Below, one piece after another: positions 26,256 through 35,108 of a DNA stretch of 64,000 bases (position 1 is its first letter; the number at the start of each line of letters is the position of its first letter). The position numbers and the translations under genes were made by a program. Source of the stretch: Duncaniella dubosii (GTDB taxonomy: Bacteria; Bacteroidota; Bacteroidia; Bacteroidales; Muribaculaceae). Under the pieces are notes generated by a model that was given only the letters and a program-made list of their open reading frames with translations, was not told the DNA's origin and ran no database searches. Where the stretch lies: assembly GCF_004803915.1 (NCBI RefSeq), contig NZ_CP039396.1, forward strand, positions 1,054,001 through 1,118,000. The letters are read 5' to 3'.

Positions 26256-27863
26256 ATGAGTACAATTGATTTATCCCAGTATGGCATCACCGGCGCAAAG
26301 GTGATTCACAATCCCAGCTACGACCAGCTCTTCATCGACGAAACCAACCCCAACCTTCAGGGTTATGAAAAGGGTCAGGAAACCGAGCTCGGTGCTGTCA
26401 ACGTGATGACCGGAATCTACACCGGCCGTTCGCCCAAGGACAAGTTCTTCGTTAAGGACGACACCAGCGCAAACTCTATCTGGTGGACAACCGAAGAATA
26501 CAAGAACGACAACAAGCCCATCACTCCCGCTACCTGGGATGCCCTCAAGGCTATCGCCGACAAGGAGCTCTCTGACAAGACTCTCTATGTTGTCGACGCT
26601 TTCTGCGGCACAAACCCCGATACACGTCTTGCAGTACGCTTCGTGATGGAAGTGGCATGGCAGGCTCACTTCGTGACCAACATGTTCATCCGCCCCACCG
26701 AAGACGAGCTCAAAAACTTCAAGCCCGACTTCGTGGTTCTCAACGCTTCAAAGGCTAAGGTTGAAAACTGGAAGGAACTCGGCATCAACTCTGAGACCTG
26801 CGTTGCATTCAACCTCACCGAACGCATGCAGCTCATCATCAACACTTGGTATGGCGGCGAAATGAAGAAGGGTATGTTCTCAATCATGAACTACTACAAC
26901 CCCCTCCGCGGCATCGCTTCAATGCACTGCTCGGCCAACACCGACAAGCAGGGCGAAAACACCGCTATCTTCTTCGGCCTCTCAGGAACAGGCAAGACCA
27001 CACTTTCAACCGACCCGAAGCGCCTCCTCATCGGCGACGACGAGCACGGCTGGGACGACAACGGCGTGTTCAACTACGAAGGCGGCTGCTACGCAAAGGT
27101 TATCAACCTCGACAAGGACAGCGAGCCTGACATCTACAACGCCATCACCCGCGACGCACTTCTCGAAAACGTTACTGTCGACGCTGAAGGCAAGATCGAC
27201 TTCACCGACAAGAGCGTGACCGAAAACACCCGTGTAAGCTACCCCATCAACCACATCAAGAACATCATCGTTCCTTCTCGCGGTCCCGCCGCAAAGAACG
27301 TTATCTTCCTCTCGGCTGATGCGTTCGGAGTGCTTCCTCCCGTTTCTATCCTCACTCCCGAGCAGACCAAGTACTACTTCCTCTCAGGATTCACCAGCAA
27401 GCTCGCAGGCACAGAACGCGGCATCACAGAGCCCACTCCCACCTTCTCTGCATGCTTCGGCGCTGCATTCCTTTCGCTCCACCCCACCAAGTACGCTGAA
27501 GAACTCGTTAAGCGTATGGAACAGAGCGGTGCAAAGGCTTATCTCGTGAACACCGGCTGGAACGGTTCAGGCAAGCGCATCTCTATCAAGGACACCCGTG
27601 GCATCATCGACGCTATCCTTGACAGTGCTATCCTCAGCGCTCCCACCAAGCAGCTCCCCATCTTCGACTTCACCGTCCCCACCGAACTCCCCGGCGTAGA
27701 TCCCAAGATCCTCGATCCCCGCGACACTTACGCCGACGCTCAGGAATGGTACACCAAGGCCGACAAGCTCGCTGAAATGTTCATCAACAACTTCAAGAAG
27801 TTCGAAGGACATGAGGCAGGCAAGGCACTCGTAGCTGCAGGTCCTCACCCCGAAAAGGCATAA
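26256..27863 (+). CDS. pckA: Phosphoenolpyruvate carboxykinase (ATP)
   Basis: PckA interconverts oxaloacetate and PEP with ATP/ADP. In gut Bacteroidales it usually runs towards oxaloacetate, feeding succinate and propionate formation. The 535-aa protein has [12 protein letters not shown] (substrate Arg), the P-loop [11 protein letters not shown] (residues about 240-250), the metal site [13 protein letters not shown] and C-terminal [17 protein letters not shown]. Codon use is highly biased, typical of a strongly expressed gene. With mdh just downstream it supplies two successive steps, PEP to oxaloacetate to malate. Confidence 0.97.
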   Translation: MSTIDLSQYGITGAKVIHNPSYDQLFIDETNPNLQGYEKGQETELGAVNVMTGIYTGRSPKDKFFVKDDTSANSIWWTTEEYKNDNKPITPATWDALKAIADKELSDKTLYVVDAFCGTNPDTRLAVRFVMEVAWQAHFVTNMFIRPTEDELKNFKPDFVVLNASKAKVENWKELGINSETCVAFNLTERMQLIINTWYGGEMKKGMFSIMNYYNPLRGIASMHCSANTDKQGENTAIFFGLSGTGKTTLSTDPKRLLIGDDEHGWDDNGVFNYEGGCYAKVINLDKDSEPDIYNAITRDALLENVTVDAEGKIDFTDKSVTENTRVSYPINHIKNIIVPSRGPAAKNVIFLSADAFGVLPPVSILTPEQTKYYFLSGFTSKLAGTERGITEPTPTFSACFGAAFLSLHPTKYAEELVKRMEQSGAKAYLVNTGWNGSGKRISIKDTRGIIDAILDSAILSAPTKQLPIFDFTVPTELPGVDPKILDPRDTYADAQEWYTKADKLAEMFINNFKKFEGHEAGKALVAAGPHPEKA

Positions 27864-27907
27864 ATCTGACTGTCTGAACGCAGTTCAGCAATCATAAGAA
27901 ACCCGAC

Positions 27908-27955
27908 GCAGGGCGCACTCCGGCAATCGACGGCAGTGCGCCCTGCCCCTTTTCC
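27908..27955 (+). terminator. Intrinsic terminator after pckA
   Basis: GCAGGGCGCAC (27908-27918) pairs with GTGCGCCCTGC (27936-27946), followed by CCCTTTT. Confidence 0.75.
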
Positions 27956-28014
27956 CGGTCATTCATTTACCTCAAAAATCCAATTCCCGCCATAAAAACG
28001 TCAAACTACAGACC

Positions 28015-28182
28015 ATGACCACCCGCAATATATTTCTCTACATCCAATGTATCATATACATCTTCACACTTGTCCTCTTTGCCATTAAAGTCGCCAATGT
28101 GGAACTGCTCATCCTGATGACCCTCGCGTTTGTAACCTTCATCGGCCTCTACCTCTCGTCAAAATCCCGCGAAAGGAAATGA
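28015..28182 (+). CDS. Small two-helix membrane protein
   Basis: An ATG at 28015 opens a 55-codon frame ending TGA at 28180-28182. The product (MTTRNIFLYIQCIIYIFTL...) has two hydrophobic helices, each about 18-20 residues, separated by KVANVE, and a basic tail SSKSRERK. It resembles small uncharacterised Bacteroidetes inner-membrane proteins. It lies between the pckA terminator and the mdh promoter. Confidence 0.5.
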   Translation: MTTRNIFLYIQCIIYIFTLVLFAIKVANVELLILMTLAFVTFIGLYLSSKSRERK

Positions 28183-28290
28183 ACACATCCGTTCCGGCCA
28201 CTGAACCGTTGAAATTCAGAAGTGATGGCCCTGACGGTCAATTAATGAATTTTTTCAATAAATATAGCTGGCGGTTGAAAACTTTTCAGT

Positions 28291-28298
28291 AAATTTGC
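28291..28298 (+). promoter_or_regulatory. -7 box for mdh
   Basis: TAAATTTG followed by CAATG matches TAnnTTTG, with TTGAAAAC upstream as a likely -33 element; 111 bases before the ATG. Confidence 0.65.
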
Positions 28299-28409
28299 AA
28301 TGTAGGAGAACGAGGCGCTGACAGCACATTCCACAGCCCGTCCACTCCTGTTTCCAAGAGGGAAAGTTTCAACCAATCAATTCTATAAAACCAATTTAAA
28401 AGAATAGTT

Positions 28410-29345
28410 ATGTCAAAGGTTACAGTTGTAGGCGCCGGCAACGTGGGCGCTACTTGTGCTGATGTGATTGTCAAGTATGGTATCGCCGACGAGGTTGTCC
28501 TCCTCGACATCAAGGAAGGTGTTTCGGAAGGCAAGGCCATGGACATCATGCAGACCGCCAACATCCTCAATATCAACACCCGTCTTACCGGTGTCACCAA
28601 CGACTACGAAAAGACTGCAGGCAGCGACGTCGTTGTCATCACTTCAGGCATTCCCCGCAAGCCCGGCATGACCCGCGAAGAGCTTATCGGTGTAAACGCC
28701 GGCATCGTAAAGTCTGTGACCGACCAGCTTCTCAAGTATTCGCCCGATGCGATCATCATCTGCATCTCCAACCCAATGGACACCATGACCTACCTCATCC
28801 ACAAGGTCAGCGGTCTTCCCAAAAACCGCATCATCGGCATGGGTGGAGCTCTCGACAGCGCCCGCTTCAAATATTTCCTCTCAATCGGCCTCAACGCCAA
28901 CCCCACTGAGGTTGAAGGCATTGTGATCGGCGGACACGGCGACACCACAATGATTCCCCTCGTGCGCTACGCAGCTTACCGTGGTGTGCCCGCTACAAAC
29001 TATCTTTCTGACGACCAGCTCGCCAAGATTGCAGCCGACACTATGGTCGGTGGCGCTACCCTCACCAAACTCCTCGGCACTTCTGCATGGTATGCACCCG
29101 GTGCGGCTGGAGCACAGATGGTCAAGGCTGTTCTCCACAACGAAAAGAAACTCATCAGCTGCTCTGCACTCCTCGACGGAGAATATGGCGAAAAGGATCT
29201 CTGCATCGGCGTTCCCTGTATCATCGGCAAGGACGGCATCGAAAAGATTGTTGAATTCGAACTCAACGATGCCGAAAAAGAACTCTTCCACAAGAGCGCC
29301 GAAGCTGTCCACAAGACCAACGCAGCACTCGCTTCAGCTCTCTAA
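28410..29345 (+). CDS. mdh: Malate dehydrogenase (LDH-like type)
   Basis: Mdh reduces oxaloacetate to malate with NADH. The 311-aa protein has the Rossmann loop VVGAGNVGAT (residues 5-14), the Asp of LLDIKEG for NAD, the substrate loop SGIPRKPGMTREEL with the malate-specific Arg, and the catalytic GGHGDTTM His near residue 174. This is the lactate-dehydrogenase-like form usual in Bacteroidetes. Codon use is strongly biased, like pckA. It works with pckA in the reductive branch to succinate. Confidence 0.95.
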   Translation: MSKVTVVGAGNVGATCADVIVKYGIADEVVLLDIKEGVSEGKAMDIMQTANILNINTRLTGVTNDYEKTAGSDVVVITSGIPRKPGMTREELIGVNAGIVKSVTDQLLKYSPDAIIICISNPMDTMTYLIHKVSGLPKNRIIGMGGALDSARFKYFLSIGLNANPTEVEGIVIGGHGDTTMIPLVRYAAYRGVPATNYLSDDQLAKIAADTMVGGATLTKLLGTSAWYAPGAAGAQMVKAVLHNEKKLISCSALLDGEYGEKDLCIGVPCIIGKDGIEKIVEFELNDAEKELFHKSAEAVHKTNAALASAL

Positions 29346-29391
29346 AAACAGAGCCTGAACGCGACATCTGTCGTTTGACCGAAAACCTTTC

Positions 29392-29450
29392 AGCCCACAT
29401 TTCTCCAGCTCTCTGCAACCGCACCGGAGCAAAAGAAATGTGGGCTTTCC
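29392..29450 (+). terminator. Intrinsic terminator after mdh
   Basis: AGCCCACATTTCT (29392-29404) pairs with AGAAATGTGGGCT (29434-29446), with a loop of about 29 bases and a short T tail. Confidence 0.6.
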
Positions 29451-29497
29451 CGACTCAGACAGGCAGCCCAAACGCCGGCTGGCCGACACGACAATCA

Positions 29498-29537
29498 ATC
29501 CTCATAAATTTCAATAATCTATCCTCATAAATTTCAA
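29498..29537. repeat. Direct repeat of 17 bases before the thioredoxin gene
   Basis: ATCCTCATAAATTTCAA occurs at 29498-29514 and again at 29521-29537, 24 bases before the start codon. The copies are identical. Confidence 0.7.
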
Positions 29538-29560
29538 ACCATCAAAAGCCCTTGGCAGAT

Positions 29561-29998
29561 ATGACACTCCGAAAACTACTCCTCTCAGTCATCGTGGGCG
29601 CGACATTCGTGGCCTGCGGAAGCAGTGACTCAGCCGCAAAAGAGACTAATACAAAACCCGAAATGACCCAAGTCAAGGAAGGAGAACCAATAGTCTACAC
29701 CCTCAACTCCACAATCTCTCCCGACAAGCAACTGCCCACTGTCATCGACTTCAGCGCCACATGGTGCGGTCCGTGCCGTCGCTTCGCCCCCATTTTCGAG
29801 GAAACGGCCAAAGAATACAAAGGCAAAGCCATCTTCATGTCTGTCGATGTTGACAACTCACCCGAGACTGCACGCCAGTTTGAAGTATCGGCAATCCCTC
29901 AGGTAAGCATCCTCATGCCCGACGGCACAATAACTTCGACAGTCGGATTCATGGATAAAGACCAGTTCGTCGACTTTATCTCAAAAGCCGTCAAATAA
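29561..29998 (+). CDS. Periplasmic thioredoxin-like lipoprotein
   Basis: The ATG at 29561 (MTLRKLLLSVIVG) is preferred to a TTG at 29552; 145 aa. A lipoprotein signal ends VACGSS, so the protein is anchored in the periplasm or outer membrane. The thioredoxin domain has the active site WCGPC (near residue 69) and the cis-Pro segment SAIPQVS. This group in Bacteroidetes reduces or isomerises disulfides in exported proteins. The gene stands alone between the mdh terminator and a tandem-repeat region. Confidence 0.85.
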   Translation: MTLRKLLLSVIVGATFVACGSSDSAAKETNTKPEMTQVKEGEPIVYTLNSTISPDKQLPTVIDFSATWCGPCRRFAPIFEETAKEYKGKAIFMSVDVDNSPETARQFEVSAIPQVSILMPDGTITSTVGFMDKDQFVDFISKAVK

Positions 29999-30086
29999 CC
30001 ACCACTTACAACTTTGTACTCAGCACTCGATACTCGGTACTTGGTACTTGGTACTTAATACTTTGACTTTGTACTTTGTACTTGAT

Positions 30087-30156
30087 AATTTGTACTTACT
30101 AATTTGTACTTACTAATTTGTACTTACTAATTTGTACTTACTAATTTGTACTTACT
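30087..30156. repeat. Minisatellite: five perfect copies of a 14-base unit
   Basis: AATTTGTACTTACT is repeated five times without change, flanked on both sides (about 30031-30176) by degenerate TACTTGGTACTT-like units. The array ends 36 bases before the polA ATG. The unit does not make a correctly spaced TAnnTTTG box. Confidence 0.85.
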
Positions 30157-30192
30157 AATTTGGTACTTTGTACTTAAAAAACAACATTACAG

Positions 30193-33006
30193 ATGGAGAA
30201 ACGCCTGTTTCTGCTTGATGCCTACGCGCTGATCTATCGCGCCTACTACGCCCTCATCCGTTCGCCACGATTCACCGGAGCGGGCTTCAACACATCTGCC
30301 GTCTTCGGATTCTGCAACACGCTCGACGACCTCTTGCGAAAGGAAAACCCCTCGCACATCGCCGTGTGCTTCGACCCTCCCGGCGGAAGCACCTTCCGTC
30401 ACGAGGAATATCCCGACTATAAAGCCCAGCGCGACAAACAGCCCGAGGACATCACAGCATCCGTCCCCTACATCAAACGGATACTTGAAGCCTACCGCAT
30501 ACCAGTGATCGAGATACCAGGATTCGAGGCCGACGACGTGATCGGCACACTTGCCGTCCGCGCGGCAAAGGAAGGATTCGACACCTACATGATGACCCCC
30601 GACAAGGACTACGGCCAGCTCGTGGCCGACCACATCTTCATGTACCGCCCGGCACTAAAAGGTGAGGGATTCGAAATCCGCGACACCGCACGCATCTGCG
30701 AGAAATACGGCATAGCGCGTCCCTCACAGGTAATCGACCTCCTCGCCCTCGAAGGAGACGCCTCTGACAACATCCCCGGCTGCCCGGGCGTCGGCGAAAA
30801 AACCGCCCGCACACTTATCGAGGCATGGGGTTCGGTTGAAAACCTTCTTGAGAACACCGACAAGCTCAAAGGCGCACTCCAGCGGAAAGTCAGCGAGAAC
30901 GCCGACAAAATCCGCATGTCGAAATATCTCGCCACCATACGCACCGATGTCCCGGTCGACATCGAAATCGACAGCCTCGTCCGCAAGGACATTGACATCG
31001 ACAGCCTCATGGCCGTCTACTCCGAACTCGAATTCCGCACACTCCTCGCCCGTCTGAAAGCGTCGCGCAAAGCCTCGGAAGCGGCCGTCGTAGAGACGGC
31101 CGATGCTCAGCCCGTCACCGACAGCCCTGCCGAAAATCCCGCCGCTGCCGCCTCACAGCCCGACTCGTCTGGGATGGGATCGCTTTTCGACATGCCCGAC
31201 GACAGTGCCCCAACCATCGAAGCTCCCTGCGAGGACCGCAGCTACACTGTGGCAACATCCCCTGCCGAAGCTGCCAAAGTGGTTGCCCGGCTTGCTAAAT
31301 CGCCGGCAATAGGCATGGCGCTCTATGCCGTCGGCGAGGAAGCCATGACAGCACGCTGGGAGGGAATCGCACTCTCGGCCAAACCATGCGAGGCGTTCTA
31401 CATACCACTCGGCGACGGAGCGGCGCGCAGCGAAATCCTCGCCGTCATCGAACCGCTCTTCACCGGAGCGGCAACCCTCGTCAGCCACGATGTCAAGCGC
31501 GACTATCTACTCCTGAAAAACGCCGGAATCGGCCTGTCAGCCCCCTACTTTGACACCACCGTGGCCCACTACCTCATCGACCCGGAGATGAAACACGAAC
31601 TGCGTTACGTAGTGGCAAAATATCTCCGTCTCGAACTCGCCGGAATCGCTCCAGATGCCAAAGCCGGACATCCCAAGACTGCGCTGACGCAGGAGGCCGC
31701 CGTCGGCCGATACTGCGAAGAGGCCGACCTGAGTCTGCGCCTGCGGAAGCCTCTGTTCGACGAAATCGCCTCGCGCTCGATGGCACCGCTTCTCGACGAA
31801 GTGGAACTCCCGCTCATCCGTGTGCTTGCCGAAATGGAATACACAGGAGTCCGCATCGACTCCACCGTGCTCACCGACCTCTCCACCCGCCTAAAGCAGC
31901 AGGTGCGTGCTATGGAGGAGGAAGCCTACGAGATGGCCGGAGGCCCGTTCAACATCGGCTCGCCCGCACAGGTCGGCATGGTGCTCTTTGACCGCATGAA
32001 AATCGACCCCAAGGCCAAGAAAACAGCTCGCGGCTCTTACTCCACAACCGAGCAGATTCTTGAAAAATATGCGCCGAAAGTCCCCGTCGTAAGCCTCATC
32101 CTCAAAATCCGCCGGCTGAAGAAACTAATTGCAACCTATCTCGACGCCCTGCCCGGAATGGTCAACCCGAAGACAGGGAAGATCCACACATCCTACAATC
32201 AGACCGTCACCGCCACTGGACGCATATCGTCGACCAACCCCAATCTCCAGAATATTCCCATCCGTACCGACGACGGGCGCGAAATCCGTCGCGCATTCAT
32301 CGCCGATCCCGGCGACATGATCATGAGCGCCGACTATTCGCAGATCGAACTGCGCCTCATCGCAGACCTCTCGGCCGACAAGGACATGATCGAAGGCTTC
32401 CTGTCGGGCGACGACATCCACCGCATCACCGCCTCGAAAATCTACGGCATACCTCTCGCCGAGGTTACCGACGACCAGCGCCGGCGCGCAAAAACCGCAA
32501 ACTTCGGCATCATCTACGGCATCTCCGCCTTCGGTCTCGCCGAACGCCTCAGCATAGCCCGCGCGGAAGCCAAGCAGCTCATCGACGGCTATTTCTCGAC
32601 CTATCCCCATATCCGCGAATATCTCGAAAAGTCGGTCACCACCGCCCGCGAACAAGGCTATGTCACCACCCGCATGGGACGCCGCCGCTACCTGCCCGAC
32701 ATCAATTCCCGCAACGCGGTCGTGCGCGGTTATGCCGAGCGAAACGCCGTCAATGCCCCCATACAAGGTTCGGCCGCCGACATAATAAAAGTGGCTATGG
32801 TACGTATATATAATGAAATGGAAAGCCGTGGACTCCGCTCACGCATGATTATGCAGGTTCACGACGAACTCATCTTCAACGTCCACCCATCGGAACTCGA
32901 CGTAATGAAAACACTTGTCGAGAAGCAGATGGAAGGGGCTTATCACGGAGCAGTCCCCCTCACCGTCTCCGCCGGAATAGCCCCCAACTGGCTCGAAGCC
33001 CACTGA
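30193..33006 (+). CDS. polA: DNA polymerase I
   Basis: PolA fills gaps and removes RNA primers in replication and repair. The 937-aa protein has the N-terminal 5'-3' nuclease domain (residues 1-290, with LDAYALIYRAYYA, PGFEADDVIG and ASDNIPGCPGVGEKTA). A vestigial 3'-5' exonuclease-like domain spans about 340-530, and the polymerase domain carries MSADYSQIELRLIA (near 710), RRAKTANFGIIYGIS and MQVHDELIF (near 886). In the middle domain the usual FDTET proofreading motif reads IGMALYAVGEE, so proofreading is probably absent. An extra Pro/Ala-rich linker lies around residue 300-340. It is followed by the MIP18-like gene and lpxH. Confidence 0.96.
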   Translation: MEKRLFLLDAYALIYRAYYALIRSPRFTGAGFNTSAVFGFCNTLDDLLRKENPSHIAVCFDPPGGSTFRHEEYPDYKAQRDKQPEDITASVPYIKRILEAYRIPVIEIPGFEADDVIGTLAVRAAKEGFDTYMMTPDKDYGQLVADHIFMYRPALKGEGFEIRDTARICEKYGIARPSQVIDLLALEGDASDNIPGCPGVGEKTARTLIEAWGSVENLLENTDKLKGALQRKVSENADKIRMSKYLATIRTDVPVDIEIDSLVRKDIDIDSLMAVYSELEFRTLLARLKASRKASEAAVVETADAQPVTDSPAENPAAAASQPDSSGMGSLFDMPDDSAPTIEAPCEDRSYTVATSPAEAAKVVARLAKSPAIGMALYAVGEEAMTARWEGIALSAKPCEAFYIPLGDGAARSEILAVIEPLFTGAATLVSHDVKRDYLLLKNAGIGLSAPYFDTTVAHYLIDPEMKHELRYVVAKYLRLELAGIAPDAKAGHPKTALTQEAAVGRYCEEADLSLRLRKPLFDEIASRSMAPLLDEVELPLIRVLAEMEYTGVRIDSTVLTDLSTRLKQQVRAMEEEAYEMAGGPFNIGSPAQVGMVLFDRMKIDPKAKKTARGSYSTTEQILEKYAPKVPVVSLILKIRRLKKLIATYLDALPGMVNPKTGKIHTSYNQTVTATGRISSTNPNLQNIPIRTDDGREIRRAFIADPGDMIMSADYSQIELRLIADLSADKDMIEGFLSGDDIHRITASKIYGIPLAEVTDDQRRRAKTANFGIIYGISAFGLAERLSIARAEAKQLIDGYFSTYPHIREYLEKSVTTAREQGYVTTRMGRRRYLPDINSRNAVVRGYAERNAVNAPIQGSAADIIKVAMVRIYNEMESRGLRSRMIMQVHDELIFNVHPSELDVMKTLVEKQMEGAYHGAVPLTVSAGIAPNWLEAH

Positions 33007-33094
33007 TAGCGCCCTCCACTATACATATATTATATATAACCCGTCAAAAACAGGAGTGCCTACCCATCCACGGCACTCCGGCAAACAGACAGAT

Positions 33095-33415
33095 ATGACC
33101 ACAGAAGAAAGAACACGCATAGAAGAACGCATCGTCACGATGCTTAAGACAGTCTACGACCCCGAAATCCCCGTCGACATCTATAATCTCGGCCTCATCT
33201 ACGCCATTGATCTCGACGATGACGGAAATCTCAAGATCGACATGACCCTTACAGCCCCCAACTGCCCCGCCGCCGACTTTCTGGTTGACGATGCCCGCAT
33301 CAAGCTCGAAAGCATCGAAGGAGTAAAAAGTGTCGACATCCGCATTGTCTTCGAACCCGAATGGAACAAAGACATGATGACCGAAGAGGCAAAACTCGAC
33401 CTCGGATTCCTCTAA
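33095..33415 (+). CDS. MIP18/SufT-family (DUF59) iron-sulfur assembly protein
   Basis: ATG 33095 (MTTEERTRIEERIVTMLK) is preferred; 106 aa. The family motifs are YDPEIPVDIYNLGLIY and TLTAPNCPAADFL with the conserved Cys. Members such as SufT and human MIP18 help load Fe-S clusters into target proteins. The C-terminal block DIRIVFEPEWNKDMMTEEAK is also typical. It lies 88 bases after polA and 62 bases before lpxH in the same direction. No suf genes are in the window. Confidence 0.88.
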   Translation: MTTEERTRIEERIVTMLKTVYDPEIPVDIYNLGLIYAIDLDDDGNLKIDMTLTAPNCPAADFLVDDARIKLESIEGVKSVDIRIVFEPEWNKDMMTEEAKLDLGFL

Positions 33416-33477
33416 GCATCCCCACCCCACAGATGTCGGCCTCGACATTGATTCACCAGACAGAAAGCAACCCGGCC

Positions 33478-34236
33478 ATGCCACTCCCGACAAAAACCTA
33501 CTTCATCAGTGACCTGCACCTCGGAGCATCCTATATAGCCGACCACCGCGCACACGAAAAGCGCGTGGTCGACTTCCTTGAATCCATCGCCCCTGACTGC
33601 AAAAGGCTCTTCCTTCTTGGCGACATACTCGACTACTGGTGGGAATACCGCACGGTCATCCCGCGTGGCTTCACCCGTTTTTTCGGGGCGCTTGCACGTC
33701 TCGCCGACTCGGGCGTAGAGATAATCTGGTTCAAAGGAAACCACGACATCTGGATTTTCGACTATCTCCCTCAAGAAATAGGTCTCACCGTCCACGACGG
33801 CATGATGACAACCGAAATCGACGGTCGGCGCTTCCTGCTCGAACACGGCGACGGTGTCGGCTCGCTTCCTTGGTCCTTCCGCCGTCTCAGAGCCATCTTC
33901 CGTAATCCCCTTGCCCAGAAACTCTACGGAGCCATCCATCCCCGGTGGTCGATCGGCTTCGCCCACTCGTGGTCATCCCACTCACGCAAGCAGGGAGGCT
34001 ACACTCCTCCCGAAAAGGCGGGCGACAATCTCGTTGACTTCGCCCGCAGCTACAACGCCGATCCGGCTCATGAAAAAATCGATTTTTTCATCTTCGGCCA
34101 TTGTCACATACTTCTTGACCGCCCCATCCCCGAAGGGGGCAGAATTGTCATTCTTGGAGACTGGATTCGCCATTTTTCCTATGCGGTCTGGGACGGTGAA
34201 ACACTCAATACTCATATTTTTGGACTTGAAAAATAA
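33478..34236 (+). CDS. lpxH: UDP-2,3-diacylglucosamine diphosphatase
   Basis: LpxH cleaves UDP-2,3-diacylglucosamine to lipid X in lipid A synthesis, at the inner membrane face. ATG 33478 (MPLPTKTYFISDLHLGA) places the first metal motif DLHLG at the usual position; 252 aa. The calcineurin-like metal sites follow in order: LGDILDYW, KGNHDIW, LEHGDGV and FGHCHILL. Length and motifs fit the Bacteroidetes LpxH group. Upstream ATGs (33433 and earlier) are possible but less likely. Confidence 0.88.
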   Translation: MPLPTKTYFISDLHLGASYIADHRAHEKRVVDFLESIAPDCKRLFLLGDILDYWWEYRTVIPRGFTRFFGALARLADSGVEIIWFKGNHDIWIFDYLPQEIGLTVHDGMMTTEIDGRRFLLEHGDGVGSLPWSFRRLRAIFRNPLAQKLYGAIHPRWSIGFAHSWSSHSRKQGGYTPPEKAGDNLVDFARSYNADPAHEKIDFFIFGHCHILLDRPIPEGGRIVILGDWIRHFSYAVWDGETLNTHIFGLEK

Positions 34237-34409
34237 GAGAAGTTTATCATATTAACGTATTTTAACAAAGAGGGTTTCAAAATCACAACTTTCATAATCC
34301 ACTATATTTCAGAAAATTAAGCACATCAATTGCAAGAATTGCAAAGAATCTGATATAAATTTATGTTGGATAACATAAAGAAAAATTTGTCCGCGCGTGA
34401 TTCTTGGCC

Positions 34410-34417
34410 TACCTTTG
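34410..34417 (+). promoter_or_regulatory. Promoter of a candidate small RNA
   Basis: TACCTTTG followed by CATC is a full TAnnTTTG match, and TTTG at 34386-34389 lies 20 bases upstream, the Bacteroides -33/-7 spacing. Confidence 0.6.
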
Positions 34418-34423
34418 CATCAC

Positions 34424-34511
34424 GAACCTAAAACAATCTTTTTTACCTTAGAAATTGTACCTATTGGAAACTCATAAAAGGGAGCCGCGTGAAGCTGCTC
34501 CCTTTTAATTT
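34424..34511 (+). ncRNA. Candidate small RNA between promoter and terminator
   Basis: The promoter at 34386-34417 is followed after about 60 bases by the hairpin 34476-34506 and a T-rich tail. There is no open frame of use between them. The predicted transcript is about 85 bases. It lies upstream of perR, whose own promoter starts 50 bases later. No known family is recognised. Confidence 0.5.
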
Positions 34512-34513
34512 TT
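34476..34513 (+). terminator. Terminator of the candidate small RNA
   Basis: AAAAGGGAGC (34476-34485) pairs perfectly with GCTCCCTTTT (34497-34506), followed by AATTTTT. Confidence 0.7.
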
Positions 34514-34559
34514 AACAATTTTTCGTTAGCCGGATATTGCATGTTCAAAATAAAAGGCA

Positions 34560-34567
34560 TACCTTTG
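34560..34567 (+). promoter_or_regulatory. -7 box of perR
   Basis: TACCTTTG followed by CAATG matches TAnnTTTG, with TTG at 34537-34539 about 20 bases upstream. It lies just before the PerR-type operator. Confidence 0.65.
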
Positions 34568-34581
34568 CAATGAAAACAAAG

Positions 34582-34596
34582 TTGTAATCATTACAA
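34582..34596. promoter_or_regulatory. PerR-type operator (7-1-7 inverted repeat)
   Basis: TTGTAATCATTACAA is a perfect 7-1-7 palindrome close to the PerR box consensus TTATAATNATTATAA. It lies about 8 bases past the predicted transcription start and 23 bases before the regulator's ATG, fitting autorepression. Confidence 0.75.
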
Positions 34597-34618
34597 TTTT
34601 AAATTGAATTCATCATCC

Positions 34619-35053
34619 ATGCAGACCTATAGTTTTACTACTCAGGAAATACTCGATACCCTGTCGGAGGGCGGAGTCAAGCCCTCGGCCCAACGGATAG
34701 CAATCCTAAGGTATCTCATGGAAAACAGAATTCACCCGACGGTCGACGAGATTTTCAAAGCTCTCCAGCCCACTAACCCCACACTCTCGCGCACCACCGT
34801 CTACAACACCTTGCGCCTACTTGCCGCAGCCTGCATAATCCGCTGCATCGAGACCGGCGGAGGCGACGGAGCGAGATGGGACTATTCACAGCACGACCAC
34901 GCACATTTCCTGTGCGCGTCATGCGGAAAGGTCACGGACATCGACTACAATGACGCTTCACCGTCATTTGTAATCCCACCCAAAGGCTACATCGTCCATT
35001 CGACCGACGTTATTTTCAAAGGTCTCTGCCCACTCTGCTCCGAGGCCGTATAA
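34619..35053 (+). CDS. perR: Fur-family regulator, probably PerR
   Basis: ATG 34619 (MQTYSFTTQEILDTL) is preferred to a TTG at 34604, giving 144 aa. The winged-helix domain is clear: KPSAQRIAILRYLMENRIHPT and SRTTVYNTLRLL. The metal domain has HDHAHFLCASCGKV and a second pair GLCPLCSEAV (two CxxC zinc motifs). The operator upstream is of PerR type, and the gene downstream encodes a peroxide-reducing rubrerythrin, so PerR (peroxide sensing) is more likely than Fur or Zur. PerR assignment is inference from context. Confidence 0.82.
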   Translation: MQTYSFTTQEILDTLSEGGVKPSAQRIAILRYLMENRIHPTVDEIFKALQPTNPTLSRTTVYNTLRLLAAACIIRCIETGGGDGARWDYSQHDHAHFLCASCGKVTDIDYNDASPSFVIPPKGYIVHSTDVIFKGLCPLCSEAV

Positions 35054-35108
35054 ACTGAATTAAAGTCAAATTTCGTATAAAAAACAATTAAACAAACATC
35101 AATTCATT

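Noticed and set aside
30087..30156. CRISPR array
   Set aside because: Units are 14 bases with no spacers and no cas genes; it is a tandem repeat.
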